Notes under the pieces: generated by a model
What the model was told of the DNA's origin: nothing
Databases searched by the model: none
The model's input: only the letters and a program-made list of their open reading frames with translations
Shown here: in pieces, positions 1 through 8,676 of the stretch
Layout of the letters: each line of letters begins with the position of its first letter
How positions within the stretch are numbered: the first letter of the stretch is position 1
Program-made: the position numbers and the translations under genes
Assembly: GCF_016097415.1 (NCBI RefSeq)
Contig: NZ_JAEHGE010000001.1
Span: forward strand, 831,001 to 895,000
DNA: 64,000 nt
Origin: a sulfur-oxidizing endosymbiont of Gigantopelta aegis
Lineage (GTDB): Bacteria > Pseudomonadota > Gammaproteobacteria > GRL18
Reading direction: 5' to 3'

Positions 1-319
1 TCAATTGCTCTACTTCAACATTGCAGGAGCGAGCAAAACCTTGAGCCGCTTTAGTTGGACAGCCTTCTTCATCAAAGGCCGCCTGTAATGCCGGACCACG
101 GCGTTCGATGGATTTGTCTGGTGAGCAAACATCTAATTGGCTGACTAAGAGCGCCAAGCGACGTGGCGTGGCATAGGATTTTATTGTTTCATAGCTTAAA
201 TTCGCTTCATCCAGTCCTTTTGCCACGCCATTTTTAAAGGCTTTTATTAAGCCTTTTAATGCCGTTGGTGGTAGCTCTTCAGTTCCTAATTCTATGAGTA
301 AATCTTTTTTATCTGACAC
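1..319 (-). CDS. glyS: Glycyl-tRNA synthetase beta subunit (N-terminal part)
   Basis: This is the beginning of the beta chain of the heterotetrameric bacterial glycyl-tRNA synthetase; the rest runs off the left edge. The visible 106 codons begin SDKKDLLIELGTEELPP, the family N-terminal signature, and continue with RRGPALQAAF and a GCPTKAAQGFAR segment typical of GlyS. The start is read as GTG at 319, because the conserved LLIELGTEELP follows within ten residues. It lies 65 bp downstream of glyQ on the same strand, the usual glyQS operon order, so the two chains are probably co-transcribed. Identification is firm; only the exact start codon is inferred. Confidence 0.93.
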   Translation of the reverse strand, partial: MSDKKDLLIELGTEELPPTALKGLIKAFKNGVAKGLDEANLSYETIKSYATPRRLALLVSQLDVCSPDKSIERRGPALQAAFDEEGCPTKAAQGFARSCNVEVEQL

Positions 320-384
320 GGTTTTAACTCTTATATGTTTAACACGATAGTAAATTGCTACAAATGCTTTTCAAGCCTTAGTTT

Positions 385-1320
385 TTAAGCTTTAGCTTTC
401 AGCATAGGAAAGCCCAAGGCTTCACGACGATCATAATAGGCCTGAGCAATGGCTTTGGACAAGCCCCGAACCCGGCCAATAAAGCGTGCTCGTTCGGTGA
501 CTGAAATTGCATGACGGGCATCCAGCAGATTAAATGCATGAGAGGCCTTGACCATCATTTCATAAGCAGGCAAGGGCAGATTGACTTCAATCAAGCGTTT
601 GCTTTCTGCCTCTAGGTGATCAAATTGGGTGAACAAAGCATCAACTGGAGCTTGTTCAAAATTGTAGGTCGACATTTCGACTTCATTTTGATGAAAAACA
701 TCACCATAAGTGACTTTGCCCAAGGGACCATCAGTCCAGACCAGATCATAGATACTTTCTGCACCCTGTAGATACATGGCAATCCGTTCTAGACCATAAG
801 TGATTTCACCGGTAACGGGCTTGCATTCAAGACCGCCCACTTGTTGGAAATAGGTAAATTGTGAGACTTCCATACCATTAAGCCAGACTTCCCAGCCTAA
901 ACCCCAGGCACCTAACGTGGGCGATTCCCAATTGTCTTCAACAAAACGAATATCATGCACTAAAGGATCTAAGCCCAGCATCTTCAACGAGCCCAAATAC
1001 AGTTCCTGAATTTCCAGTGGTGACGGCTTAATCACTACCTGAAACTGATAATAATGTTGCAGGCGGTTAGGATTCTCACCATAGCGGCCATCTGTCGGGC
1101 GACGACAAGGCTGAACATAGGCTGCACTCCAGGGCTCAGGGCCAATGGCGCGCAAAAAAGTAGCGGGGTGAAAGGTGCCTGCACCCATTTCCATATCATA
1201 GGGTTGCAGTAGGACACAGCCCTTCTCTGCCCAGTAGTTTTGTAGGGATAGTATCAGACCTTGAAAGGTAGACACATCCATGGGATCGGATGAAGGCATA
1301 TTTGTAGACGATTTAGACAT
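385..1320 (-). CDS. glyQ: Glycyl-tRNA synthetase alpha subunit
   Basis: The alpha chain of tetrameric glycyl-tRNA synthetase carries the class II catalytic core that activates glycine and charges tRNA-Gly in the cytoplasm. The protein is 311 residues, close to the family's usual length of about 300. It shows the near-universal stretch [17 protein letters not shown] followed by the [14 protein letters not shown] and [17 protein letters not shown] blocks. About ten extra residues precede the conserved start, so Met8 or Met14 are alternative initiations; no strong ribosome site distinguishes them. It is followed on the same strand by glyS. Nothing unusual otherwise. Confidence 0.97.
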   Translation of the reverse strand: MSKSSTNMPSSDPMDVSTFQGLILSLQNYWAEKGCVLLQPYDMEMGAGTFHPATFLRAIGPEPWSAAYVQPCRRPTDGRYGENPNRLQHYYQFQVVIKPSPLEIQELYLGSLKMLGLDPLVHDIRFVEDNWESPTLGAWGLGWEVWLNGMEVSQFTYFQQVGGLECKPVTGEITYGLERIAMYLQGAESIYDLVWTDGPLGKVTYGDVFHQNEVEMSTYNFEQAPVDALFTQFDHLEAESKRLIEVNLPLPAYEMMVKASHAFNLLDARHAISVTERARFIGRVRGLSKAIAQAYYDRREALGFPMLKAKA

Positions 1321-1459
1321 TGTATTATTTGTTTTCTAATGAGTTTATTAAAGTTGGGTGCATAAAAATGGTCGTAATTATACCTTAAATCCATCACTGG
1401 CTGTAGGTTTAACTGACTTATAAGACAAATAAATTCCACGGCTTAAAGTTGTTTTATTT

Positions 1460-1475
1460 TGTGATGTTCATCACG
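1460..1475. promoter_or_regulatory. CRP-like palindrome
   Basis: TGTGATGTTCATCACG matches the CRP consensus TGTGA-N6-TCACA in nine of ten half-site positions. It lies between the divergent glyQ and the small gene at 1657, about 140 bp from glyQ and 180 bp from the other. A CRP/Vfr-type regulator is the natural reading, but other CRP/FNR-superfamily members bind similar sites. Confidence 0.4.
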
Positions 1476-1656
1476 TTCTTTGGTGCTGGCGGGTATTCCC
1501 CAATCTTTGCATAAAAGTTAGATCCATTAGACTGAGCAGTAGACAAATGGATGAAAAGAAAAATAAAACTGCATTCATTTAAAGCGGAGCAGAGCCGCAG
1601 AGAACCAGCAAAGTCCTGATTGGCTAAGAGCCAATCAGGTAAAACAAGGAGGTATT

Positions 1657-1860
1657 ATGGTTATCGAGCAGTATTCAGCGGTATCGCGACCACAATTTGG
1701 TCTAAGAGCCATTAAAGAACAGATTAGAAGTCAGATTTCCTTCTGGCTTTGGGATCGAAAGTTATCTAAGCAATATAATGACATCATGAAGCACAATAGT
1801 GATCTTGAAAGAACTGTTGTGAATAGCGCTGTTATAAATAATGGGGTTAATCATGCTTAA
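1657..1860 (+). CDS. Small hypothetical protein
   Basis: A 67-residue protein of unknown function. The start is supported by a near-perfect ribosome site, AAGGAGGT, a few bases upstream of the ATG. The sequence is basic in the middle, with an aromatic patch (ISFWLWDRKLSKQYNDIM) faintly reminiscent of short DUF1127-type proteins; this is too weak to name. Its stop codon overlaps the start of the next small gene, so the two are probably translationally coupled. A hairpin (TGATTGGCT / AGCCAATCA, 1617-1637) lies directly before the ribosome site and could modulate translation. Confidence 0.55.
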   Translation: MVIEQYSAVSRPQFGLRAIKEQIRSQISFWLWDRKLSKQYNDIMKHNSDLERTVVNSAVINNGVNHA

Positions 1861-2137
1861 ATTGCTTGCCAATACCCGACAATATCTAGCTCAACGAGCC
1901 TACCATAGCAAGCTCCCCTATCAGCTTCGTGCCTTATATGGCGATCGAGTGCAATATACACCGACTCAAATTACTATTGCTATTCGTAAGGCGGGTTTGT
2001 GTGTGGAGCACCGACAGTTAGCTTATGAAATGTATCTCAGCAAAGAAGAAATTATCGCTTTTCGTAAAAAAAGTAATGTGCATCGTTCTAATGCCCCTTT
2101 GCCCAGAGTGACTTTAAACAAAAGCGTTTTTAATTAG
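1853..2137 (+). CDS. Small hypothetical protein, possibly DUF6559-like
   Basis: A basic protein of 94 residues. I place the start at the ATG at 1853, which has a GGGGT ribosome site at 1843-1847; an ATG 12 bp earlier is in frame. It overlaps the stop of the preceding 67-residue gene. The pattern KLPYQLRALYGD, YTPTQITIAIRKAGL and YEMYLSKEEI resembles short gammaproteobacterial proteins grouped as DUF6559, recalled from general shape, not a search. Function unknown. The last codons and the TAG stop lie in the left terminal repeat of the palindromic element at 2131-2297, so the native C-terminus may have been altered by that insertion. Confidence 0.55.
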   Translation: MLKLLANTRQYLAQRAYHSKLPYQLRALYGDRVQYTPTQITIAIRKAGLCVEHRQLAYEMYLSKEEIIAFRKKSNVHRSNAPLPRVTLNKSVFN

Positions 2138-2297
2138 TGTCCATCCGTTTATTCTAAAATTATTTGTTAATTTTGACCGTAGGGTGGGCACGCTGAAAGT
2201 GTTCATAATAAGCGCTTGAGTCAGCGTGGGCAGATAAAGCCATGCCCACCCTACGGTTCTTTATATAAAAAACCTATTTACGGATGAGCACTAATTA
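2131..2297. repeat. Nested palindromic (MITE-like) element
   Basis: The 167-bp element has imperfect 18-bp terminal inverted repeats, TAATTAGTGTCCATCCGT at 2131-2148 and the complement of TAATTAGTGCTCATCCGT at 2280-2297 (16 of 18 match). It encloses a second inverted pair, CCGTAGGGTGGGCA (2177-2190) against TGCCCACCCTACGG (2243-2256). It has no coding capacity. The architecture fits a folding, non-autonomous transposable element or REP-like sequence. Confidence 0.6.
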
Positions 2298-2481
2298 GGC
2301 TATTATCAAGCTTTAATCATCACCTTTCCTCTCCTCTCCTCTTAATAAAGGGGCGTTATAGCGTCCCTGAATCTTATATCGTATCCCACTTATATAACTG
2401 GTCTCTTTTTAAGCAAATTTTCGTTATAATAGCCGCTTGATTTTTTATTCCTAATATAAAGTATGAGTAGAGCGGTCGTTT

Positions 2482-3543
2482 ATGAAACAACAAGCAGCAG
2501 AAAAACAACGTAAAGCCGTGGCTTTAATCTCCGGTGGTCTGGACTCCATGTTAGCGGTCAAAGTCATACAGGAACAGGGCATCCATGTTGAAGGGATTAA
2601 CTTTTTTACCGGTTTTTGTGTTGAAGGTCATACGCATGCCGTTAGAAAAAAACATAAGGATAAGCAAAAACGTAATAATGCCTTATGGGTGGCTGAGCAG
2701 TTGGGCGTTAAACTGCATATCATTGATGTGGTTGAGGAATACAAAGACGTATTACTAAACCCAGTGCATGGTTATGGCAAAAACGTTAATCCCTGCTTAG
2801 ATTGTAAAACCTTTATGGTGAAAAAAGCAGTGGAATGGATCAAAGCAAATGACTTTGACTTCATTATAACAGGTGAAGTGGTAGGGCAGCGTCCGATGTC
2901 ACAGCGTCGGGAAACCATGCCGATTGTTGCCAAAGAATCTGGAAGTGATGACTTGCTGGTCAGACCCTTAAGCGCACAGCAATTACCTGCGACCTTGCCG
3001 GAGCGTGAGGGTTGGCTGGATCGGGACAAAATGTTTGATTTTAATGGCCGTACCCGTAAGCCACAAATGGCCCTGGCGGCTCAGTATGGATTCAAAGACT
3101 ATGCCCAGCCTGCAGGGGGTTGTTGTATGCTGACCGATGAAAATTATGCCGTCAAGTTGCAGGATATGTGGACCAATCGTCCGACCCGTGAATATGAGCT
3201 GGATGATATTATTATGCTAAAAATGGGACGTCATTTCCGCCTCGCATCGCACTTAAAAGTGATCATTGGTCGTGAAGAGGGTGAGAACAACTTTATGCAA
3301 GGCTACAAAAATCAATTTGTCAGTATTTTTCCGACCAGTCATCATGGTGCTTTGTGTCTGGTTGATGGTGTATTTAAAAGTGATGAAGAACTGCAACAGG
3401 CTTTGGGCTTAGTGGCACGTTATAGTCAGGGAAAAAATGCCTCGGAAGTGATATTAAAAGTGCGTCAGGCAAATGGCACTGAAGAGGAACATACGATTGC
3501 ACCCATGGCTGCCGATGCGATTAAAAGGGAATGGGTAATATGA
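2482..3543 (+). CDS. PP-loop tRNA 2-thiouridylase-like protein (MnmA/ThiI-related)
   Basis: An ATP-pyrophosphatase family enzyme that probably activates a tRNA base or other acceptor for sulfur insertion. The PP-loop SGGLDS lies at residues 17-22. The two catalytic-type cysteine sites follow: NPCLDCK near residue 105 and GGCC near residue 214. At 353 residues it is similar in size to MnmA, but the C-terminal part differs, so it is a paralogous MnmA-like subfamily and I give no symbol. A TATAAT hexamer stands at 2425-2430. The next gene, a TusA-type sulfur carrier, overlaps its stop codon, which supports a sulfur relay between the two products. Confidence 0.8.
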   Translation: MKQQAAEKQRKAVALISGGLDSMLAVKVIQEQGIHVEGINFFTGFCVEGHTHAVRKKHKDKQKRNNALWVAEQLGVKLHIIDVVEEYKDVLLNPVHGYGKNVNPCLDCKTFMVKKAVEWIKANDFDFIITGEVVGQRPMSQRRETMPIVAKESGSDDLLVRPLSAQQLPATLPEREGWLDRDKMFDFNGRTRKPQMALAAQYGFKDYAQPAGGCCMLTDENYAVKLQDMWTNRPTREYELDDIIMLKMGRHFRLASHLKVIIGREEGENNFMQGYKNQFVSIFPTSHHGALCLVDGVFKSDEELQQALGLVARYSQGKNASEVILKVRQANGTEEEHTIAPMAADAIKREWVI

Positions 3544-3797
3544 GTATCGATGAAAACTACAGTGAAGCACATCAATTGGATGCTCGCCGCTTGCTCTGTC
3601 CTCTGCCGGTGATCCGTACTCAGGATGCTGCGCTGGAACTCGCAAGCGGTGAATTGCTGACGGTGACCTGTACCGATCCGGGTACTAAAATGGACATTCC
3701 TAGTTGGTGTCGCATTAATGGTCATGAAGTCCTGGCGATTAAGGAGCAGGATCTTGAAGTTATTATCACCCTCAAGGTCAATCATGACACAGAATAA
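3540..3797 (+). CDS. TusA-family sulfur carrier protein
   Basis: A small cytoplasmic sulfurtransferase (85 residues from the ATG at 3540). The active-site motif LLCPLPVIR carries the persulfide-forming cysteine of the CPxP signature. The start overlaps the stop of the upstream PP-loop gene (ATGA arrangement), with AAGGGA nine bases before it; an in-frame ATG at 3531 is possible but badly spaced. TusA proteins pass sulfur to thiouridylases and, in sulfur oxidisers, to the Dsr/Hdr systems. The tight coupling here points to delivery to the adjacent MnmA-like enzyme. Confidence 0.85.
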   Translation: MSIDENYSEAHQLDARRLLCPLPVIRTQDAALELASGELLTVTCTDPGTKMDIPSWCRINGHEVLAIKEQDLEVIITLKVNHDTE

Positions 3798-3824
3798 AAA
3801 AATCTAAAAAAAGAATATTAAATG

Positions 3825-3853
3825 TTGCTTATATTAATACTATCTAATATACT
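3825..3853 (+). promoter_or_regulatory. Sigma70-type promoter of the sulfur globule gene
   Basis: TTGCTT (3825-3830) and TATACT (3848-3853) are separated by 17 bp, a canonical spacing. The inferred start near 3860 gives a leader of about 50 nt ending in the ribosome site GGAG before the ATG at 3912. Confidence 0.5.
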
Positions 3854-3911
3854 GAGCGCATGTTGTAAGGAATTTACACATTAAAATAAAAAACGTACTG
3901 GAGAGTATAAA

Positions 3912-4337
3912 ATGAAAACATTAATGATCGCTACAGCTATCGCAGCCTCTATTGCTTCTATGACAGCAAGTGCTTGGTGGGGTGATGACAGCAATTCAAA
4001 CACCAACTGGAATGGCAATGGCTATAACAACATGAACAACAATGCTTCTAGTAATGGCTATGGCAATGGTTGGGGTGATGGTAGCATGGACAGTGATATG
4101 GATGGTGATTTTGAAATCACTATCAAAGCACGTGGTCGCGGTCGTGGCAAAGGCAACACTAAAGGTTCAGCTTATGGTAATGCTTATAGCAACTATAATG
4201 GTAGCAATGACATGAATAACCGTTTTAATGGTTATAACAACTATGCTAACCAACAGCAGGGATATGGTTATTATCCTCGCCCTGTTGCTGCACCCGCTCC
4301 TGTAGCACCTGCACCAGTTGCGCCTGCTGCAAAATAA
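3912..4337 (+). CDS. Sulfur globule envelope-type protein
   Basis: A secreted structural protein of 141 residues. A clear signal peptide (MKTLMIATAIAASIASMTASA) is followed by a mature region rich in Asn, Gly and Tyr, a central acidic FEITIKARGRGRGKG segment, and a Pro/Ala tail with repeated PAPVAP. This combination (signal peptide, Asn/Gly/Tyr-rich repeats, PAPVAP tail) is typical of the proteins coating periplasmic sulfur globules in purple sulfur bacteria and relatives. It sits downstream of two sulfur-transfer genes but has its own promoter and terminator. Low-complexity composition leaves some doubt; other glycine-rich secreted proteins are the alternative. Confidence 0.78.
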   Translation: MKTLMIATAIAASIASMTASAWWGDDSNSNTNWNGNGYNNMNNNASSNGYGNGWGDGSMDSDMDGDFEITIKARGRGRGKGNTKGSAYGNAYSNYNGSNDMNNRFNGYNNYANQQQGYGYYPRPVAAPAPVAPAPVAPAAK

Positions 4338-4377
4338 GTGCTTAATAGGCTGAGACTTATCTCAGCTTAGTTTAGCT

Positions 4378-4418
4378 TAAAAAAGCCGTCACCTGAATTT
4401 CATGTGATGGCTTTTTTT
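4378..4418 (+). terminator. Intrinsic terminator after sulfur globule gene
   Basis: The stem AAAAGCCGTCAC pairs with GTGATGGCTTTT and is followed by a run of Ts. A smaller hairpin, GCTGAG/CTCAGC, precedes it at 4349-4366. The 330 bp from here to 4752 hold no gene, only the regulatory sites of the next one. Confidence 0.85.
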
Positions 4419-4658
4419 GGCCAAGAAAAGACCTCTTTATAAAAATTAAAGAATGATTGTACGCCCAAGTATCACGGCTATATTTGGCTTTTGATGAAAA
4501 TCGCAGTATGATTCTAGTCCTTAATTATAAAGCAGCGCTGAATTTCGCACTGTTTTAGGGCAAAAAAACCAGATTTGAGTATAAAGAACACTGTGTTTTG
4601 ATATGGTGATTCGTTTAATGACGCCTTAAAGAATGCCGTTATTAGCTTTGGGCAATGG

Positions 4659-4674
4659 TGGTACAATAATTGCT
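4659..4674 (+). promoter_or_regulatory. Sigma54 (-24/-12) promoter of glutamine synthetase
   Basis: TGGTACAATAATTGCT fits the sigma54 consensus TGGYACRNNNNTTGCW at every position, with GG and GC exactly ten bases apart. The inferred transcription start is near 4685, about 68 nt before the glutamine synthetase ATG. A sigma54 promoter fits nitrogen control by the nearby ntrBC. Only a poor NtrC-like sequence (4546-4562) is visible upstream. Confidence 0.75.
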
Positions 4675-4752
4675 CAAAAGATTTAAAGTTAACATGATCA
4701 TACAAGCTAAATTTTTTAGCTATCTATTAGTTACAGTAGAGGAAAATAAGCA

Positions 4753-6927
4753 ATGAGTGGAAATGAGTCACGCCTTCAGGCAATTTACCAAATTACCAAT
4801 CGTGAAAGCGCAGCAATGGAAAAAGCCGGTACTCTGAGTGAGATCTGGGCAAGTGATGTCTTTAATCTTGCAAAAATGGAAGATTCTCTTTCCAAAAATG
4901 CTTTTAAAGCCATTAAGAAAACAGTACAGACAGGTGAAGCGCTAGATTCATCCAATGCTGATATTGTTGCAGCAGCAATGAAAGAATGGGCTGTCTCTAA
5001 AGGTGCTAAATTTTACTCACACATTTTTTACCCACTGACACATGCGACTGCTGAAAAGCACGACGGTTTTATTATCACCAATTCTGATGGTAATGCCATT
5101 ACAGAATTCACCGGTAGTTTATTGATTAAGGGCGAGCCAGATGGTTCATCTTTCCCTAATGGTAGTATCCGTATGACTAATGCAGCACGTGGTTATACTG
5201 CATGGGATCCCACTAGCCCGGTTTATATTCAGGAAACTGAAATCGGTGCGACTCTAATGATTCCAAGTGTTTTTATGTCTTGGACGGGTGAAGCTTTAGA
5301 TAAGAAAATTCCTCTACTACGTTCTAACGATGCAATGAACAAAGCCGGTAGCCGGGTACTATCTTTAATGGGCGAAACAGATATCGCACCATTGAATTCA
5401 AGCTGTGGTGCTGAGCAAGAATACTTCCTAGTTGATTCAAACTTTGCCAATAGCCGCCCTGATTTATTATTAACGGGTAGAACTTTATTTGGTGCACCTT
5501 CTGCGAAGGGGCAAGAATTTGATGACCATTATTTTGGTGCTATTCCTGCCCGCGTTCAACTTTATATGCAGGACATCGAAGATCAACTTTATAAATTAGG
5601 TATTCCCGCTAAGACCAGCCACAATGAAGTGGCACCGGGTCAGTTTGAAATTGCCCCTTATTTTGAAGCAGCCAATGTTGCCGCTGATCACCAGCAGCAA
5701 TTAATGACCACTCTAAAAGCCACCGCTAAGAAGCACGGCTTTATTTGTTTGTTACACGAAAAGCCTTTTGCCGGTATCAATGGTTCAGGTAAACACGTTA
5801 ACTGGTCAGTCGGTAATGCGACTCAGGGTAATTTATTAGATCCCGGTCAAACACCTCATGATAACCTGAACTTCTTATTATTTTGTGGTGCGGTTATTCG
5901 TGGCGTACATAAGTTTGGTCCATTATTGCGTTCAGTTATTGCTTCTGCAGGTAATGACCATCGTTTAGGCGCTAACGAAGCACCTCCTGCGATTCTTTCT
6001 GTTTACCTAGGTGAGCAATTAGAAAAAGTCTATGAAGACATTAAAGAAGGTAAATTGACCCCAAGTAAAGCCGGTGGTGAAATGGACTTAGGTTTGTCTC
6101 AAATCTTGAACTTCGAACGTGATCCTGGTGATCGTAATCGTACTTCTCCTTTTGCTTTTACTGGTAACCGTTTTGAGTTCCGTGCAGTGGGTTCAGCTCA
6201 GTCTGTTTCTGGACCTCTGGTGGCAATGAACACGATGCTTGCTGATTCACTGAACTGGATTGCGGATAAATTAGAAGGTGCGCTAAGTGGTGGTACGGAT
6301 AAAACAGTTGCTGTGATTGAAGTCTTGAAGCAACTGATTGAAGAAAACGGCAACGTCGTTTTTGGTGGCGACGGCTATTCGAGCGAATGGCATGAAAAAG
6401 CCGTATCAGAACGTGGCTTGAAAAACATTCCGACGACTGCTGATGCTTTACCAGCTTTGCAAGAAGAGTCAGTTAAAGAATTATTCTCTAGCACTGGCGT
6501 ACTTTCTCCTATAGAACTGGAGAGTCGTTACGAAGTGTATGCAGAACAGTATATTCTTGCTATTGAAGTAGAAGCGAAGCTGGTTGTTGATATGGCAACA
6601 ACCATGATTTATCCAGCAGCAACCCGTTATTTATCTGAATTGACAATGACCAACTCCGGCTTAAACGAAATGGGTATCGAAATGGACAACTCCATTGCGA
6701 TGACCGTTGCAACTGAAGCCAGTGCGATGATGACTGAAGTGGCAAACTTGAAAGAAGCCATGGCAAAAGAAGATTTTGCTGACACGGATGAGCATACACA
6801 ATACTTTGCCAATACTATTCTTGGTTTAATGGTTGCTGTTCGTACTCATGCAGATACTCTGGAAACAGTGGTTGCTGATGAATTATGGCCTCTACCTAAG
6901 TACCATGAAATGTTATTTATCAAGTAA
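4753..6927 (+). CDS. glnN: Type III glutamine synthetase
   Basis: Cytoplasmic ATP-dependent synthesis of glutamine from glutamate and ammonium. At 724 residues this is the long GSIII class, not the roughly 470-residue GlnA class. GSIII features include [11 protein letters not shown] near residue 220 (metal/glutamate site), [16 protein letters not shown], the ATP-binding [18 protein letters not shown], and [20 protein letters not shown]. The start is preceded by AGAGGAAAA. A perfect-match sigma54 promoter precedes it and a strong terminator follows, so it is a single-gene nitrogen-regulated unit. GSIII enzymes are commonest in Bacteroidetes, cyanobacteria and some proteobacteria. No GlnA appears in the window. 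Confidence 0.95.
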   Translation: MSGNESRLQAIYQITNRESAAMEKAGTLSEIWASDVFNLAKMEDSLSKNAFKAIKKTVQTGEALDSSNADIVAAAMKEWAVSKGAKFYSHIFYPLTHATAEKHDGFIITNSDGNAITEFTGSLLIKGEPDGSSFPNGSIRMTNAARGYTAWDPTSPVYIQETEIGATLMIPSVFMSWTGEALDKKIPLLRSNDAMNKAGSRVLSLMGETDIAPLNSSCGAEQEYFLVDSNFANSRPDLLLTGRTLFGAPSAKGQEFDDHYFGAIPARVQLYMQDIEDQLYKLGIPAKTSHNEVAPGQFEIAPYFEAANVAADHQQQLMTTLKATAKKHGFICLLHEKPFAGINGSGKHVNWSVGNATQGNLLDPGQTPHDNLNFLLFCGAVIRGVHKFGPLLRSVIASAGNDHRLGANEAPPAILSVYLGEQLEKVYEDIKEGKLTPSKAGGEMDLGLSQILNFERDPGDRNRTSPFAFTGNRFEFRAVGSAQSVSGPLVAMNTMLADSLNWIADKLEGALSGGTDKTVAVIEVLKQLIEENGNVVFGGDGYSSEWHEKAVSERGLKNIPTTADALPALQEESVKELFSSTGVLSPIELESRYEVYAEQYILAIEVEAKLVVDMATTMIYPAATRYLSELTMTNSGLNEMGIEMDNSIAMTVATEASAMMTEVANLKEAMAKEDFADTDEHTQYFANTILGLMVAVRTHADTLETVVADELWPLPKYHEMLFIK

Positions 6928-6990
6928 ATAACAGGTAATATTATCAAGTTTGAGTCAGTAAAATAGTTCAAGCCTGATAAGGTTGTACAA

Positions 6991-7022
6991 TAAAAAAGCC
7001 ACTATTTATAGTGGCTTTTTTT
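6991..7022 (+). terminator. Intrinsic terminator after glnN
   Basis: The perfect stem AAAAAAGCCACTA / TAGTGGCTTTTTT has a four-base loop and runs straight into a T-tract. Confidence 0.9.
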
Positions 7023-7108
7023 GTTAAATCACGTATGATCTAAACCTTAAATCACATCGATTTGAACCTTTTTCCCTAGTTTGAAGCTTTAAGCATTACC
7101 ACAAAAAT

Positions 7109-8257
7109 ATGACAACCGAAAAGAATCATTCTGAAGATCGTTATAAGATCACTGCCAAAGTCACTATAGTTGGCGCAGTAATCAATTGTATCCTGGCAGT
7201 GCTAAAAATTGTTATTGGTGTAATCGGTCACTCCCATGCTTTAATCGTTGATGGTATCCACTCTTTCTCTGACCTACTCAGTGATGCGCTAGTCGTTTTT
7301 GCGGCCAAAAAAGGCAATCAATGTCCTGATGAAGATCACCCCTATGGCCATGCTAGAATCGAAACCGCCTTCGCTGCGGTATTGGGTGGTATTCTTATTG
7401 CTGTTGGTATCGGTATTGTTATCGATGCCCTAGATCGCTTAACGAGCGGTGATATCGTTACTCCGCAAAGCATGACCATTTGGGTGGCTTTACTCTCGGT
7501 ATTATCCAAAGAAGCACTCTACCGTTATACGCTTGTTTATGCTGAACGGCTGAATTCCAATATTCTCAAAGCTAATGCCTGGCACCATCGCAGTGATGCG
7601 ATTTCATCTATCGTCGTTTTAGTCGGTATTATCGGCAGTATTTCCGGTATCCCCTATTTAGATGCTGCTGCCGCTGTGATTGTGTCAATGATGATTGCTA
7701 AAATTGGTTGGGATATTGCTAAAGAAAGCATAGAGCAATTAGTTGATAAGGGACTTGATGGTGAAAAAGTGCGCTTTATTAGTTCACACATTACCGAAAT
7801 CCCCGGTGTTAGACACATGCACATGCTACGTACTCGACAAATGGGCGCTGAAGCCTTATTGGACGTACACATTGAAGTAGCCCCCCAATTGAGTGTCTCC
7901 GAAGGTCATCGTATCAGTGATGAAGTAAGCAAAGAACTCACTAAAGAATTCCCCGATATTTCCCAGGTATTGGTTCATATCGACCCGGAAGATGATGAAG
8001 AAGACTCTACTTGTTCAAACCTGCCTTTAAGAAAAGAAATATTATCTGATTTAGATCAGTTATGGGCCGATATCGAACAATCTAAACTCATTGAGGAAGT
8101 GACGCTACATTACTTATACGGTAAAGTCAGCGTACAAATCATTATGCCCTTATCGGTGTTATCGTCATTTGAAGAACCCGCCTTGCTTGCCAAGCACTTT
8201 GTTTCATCGGTCGAAAAACTGGATTATATTGATAAATTAGAATTATTATATCGATAA
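7109..8257 (+). CDS. Cation diffusion facilitator (CDF) metal exporter
   Basis: An inner-membrane secondary transporter that exports divalent metals (Zn, Fe, Mn, Cd or Co class) in exchange for protons. The first membrane segments hold VDGIHSFSD (residues 47-55) and a later one HHRSD (about 154-158); together these give the Asp/His metal site of the family. A cytoplasmic C-terminal domain (roughly 210-300) follows, and the protein is about 80 residues longer than FieF because of an extra C-terminal extension. The specific metal cannot be read from the sequence. Two NtrC-type boxes begin three bases after its stop codon, so its end is packed against the ntrBC control region. Confidence 0.9.
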   Translation: MTTEKNHSEDRYKITAKVTIVGAVINCILAVLKIVIGVIGHSHALIVDGIHSFSDLLSDALVVFAAKKGNQCPDEDHPYGHARIETAFAAVLGGILIAVGIGIVIDALDRLTSGDIVTPQSMTIWVALLSVLSKEALYRYTLVYAERLNSNILKANAWHHRSDAISSIVVLVGIIGSISGIPYLDAAAAVIVSMMIAKIGWDIAKESIEQLVDKGLDGEKVRFISSHITEIPGVRHMHMLRTRQMGAEALLDVHIEVAPQLSVSEGHRISDEVSKELTKEFPDISQVLVHIDPEDDEEDSTCSNLPLRKEILSDLDQLWADIEQSKLIEEVTLHYLYGKVSVQIIMPLSVLSSFEEPALLAKHFVSSVEKLDYIDKLELLYR

Positions 8258-8259
8258 AA

Positions 8260-8306
8260 TGCACCCCATTTGTGCAAAATGACATTTGTTGCACAAATAG
8301 GGTGCA
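8260..8306. promoter_or_regulatory. Paired NtrC-type enhancer boxes
   Basis: TGCACCCCATTTGTGCA (8260-8276) and TGCACAAATAGGGTGCA (8290-8306) each match the NtrC consensus TGCACC-N5-GGTGCA in 11 of 12 positions, the second in inverse orientation. Their centres are 30 bp apart, close to three helical turns, as in the paired high-affinity sites upstream of enterobacterial glnA. They also form a long imperfect hairpin, but no T-tract follows. Distance to the candidate sigma54 promoter at 8605 is about 320 bp, which is long but tolerated by enhancers. Confidence 0.7.
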
Positions 8307-8604
8307 CCCCGAATAGTGACCTCTAGGAAAAACTAAGCCATATATTCTACTCTTGCCATTTTTACCTCAAATACTTTTAGCTCAAGAACCGCAATGGAAG
8401 ACAACGAATGTCTGATGGCGGTGGTGGTCAGGTATGGCATTACCTAGCCAATCAAACTATTAATAGATCTTCGCACCATAAAAGAGCATTATAATAAATA
8501 TAAAGTATCCAATAAGCTTCATAATGAATGATAAATCATTGTTTTCTAGTTAAAATAATAGTTAAAACAACAGCTTAAAAATATACTATTATCTTTATAA
8601 ACGT

Positions 8605-8620
8605 TGGTTTAATTATTGCA
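8605..8620 (+). promoter_or_regulatory. Candidate sigma54 promoter of ntrBC
   Basis: TGGTTTAATTATTGCA keeps GG and GC ten bases apart and matches TGG, the R position and TTGCW of the consensus; the CAC triplet is degenerate. The inferred start is near 8631, 46 nt before the ntrB start. The 8310-8600 interval holds nothing else that I recognise. Confidence 0.5.
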
Positions 8621-8676
8621 TTGAAGCAAAATGACGCATAAACAATGGACTAGCTAATGGTGCAGTGGATAATTAA

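Noticed and set aside
1578-1597. AAAGCGGAGCAGAGCC as an ISL3 end remnant
   Set aside because: It resembles the ISL3 end but has several mismatches and no partner end or target duplication.
4546-4562. NtrC-like site upstream of glnN
   Set aside because: CGCACTGTTTTAGGGCA matches only about 8 of 12 consensus positions; not strong enough to list.
8425-8460. TGGCAT... sequences as an alternative sigma54 promoter for ntrB
   Set aside because: The GG and GC elements are nine bases apart, not ten, and TTGC is absent.
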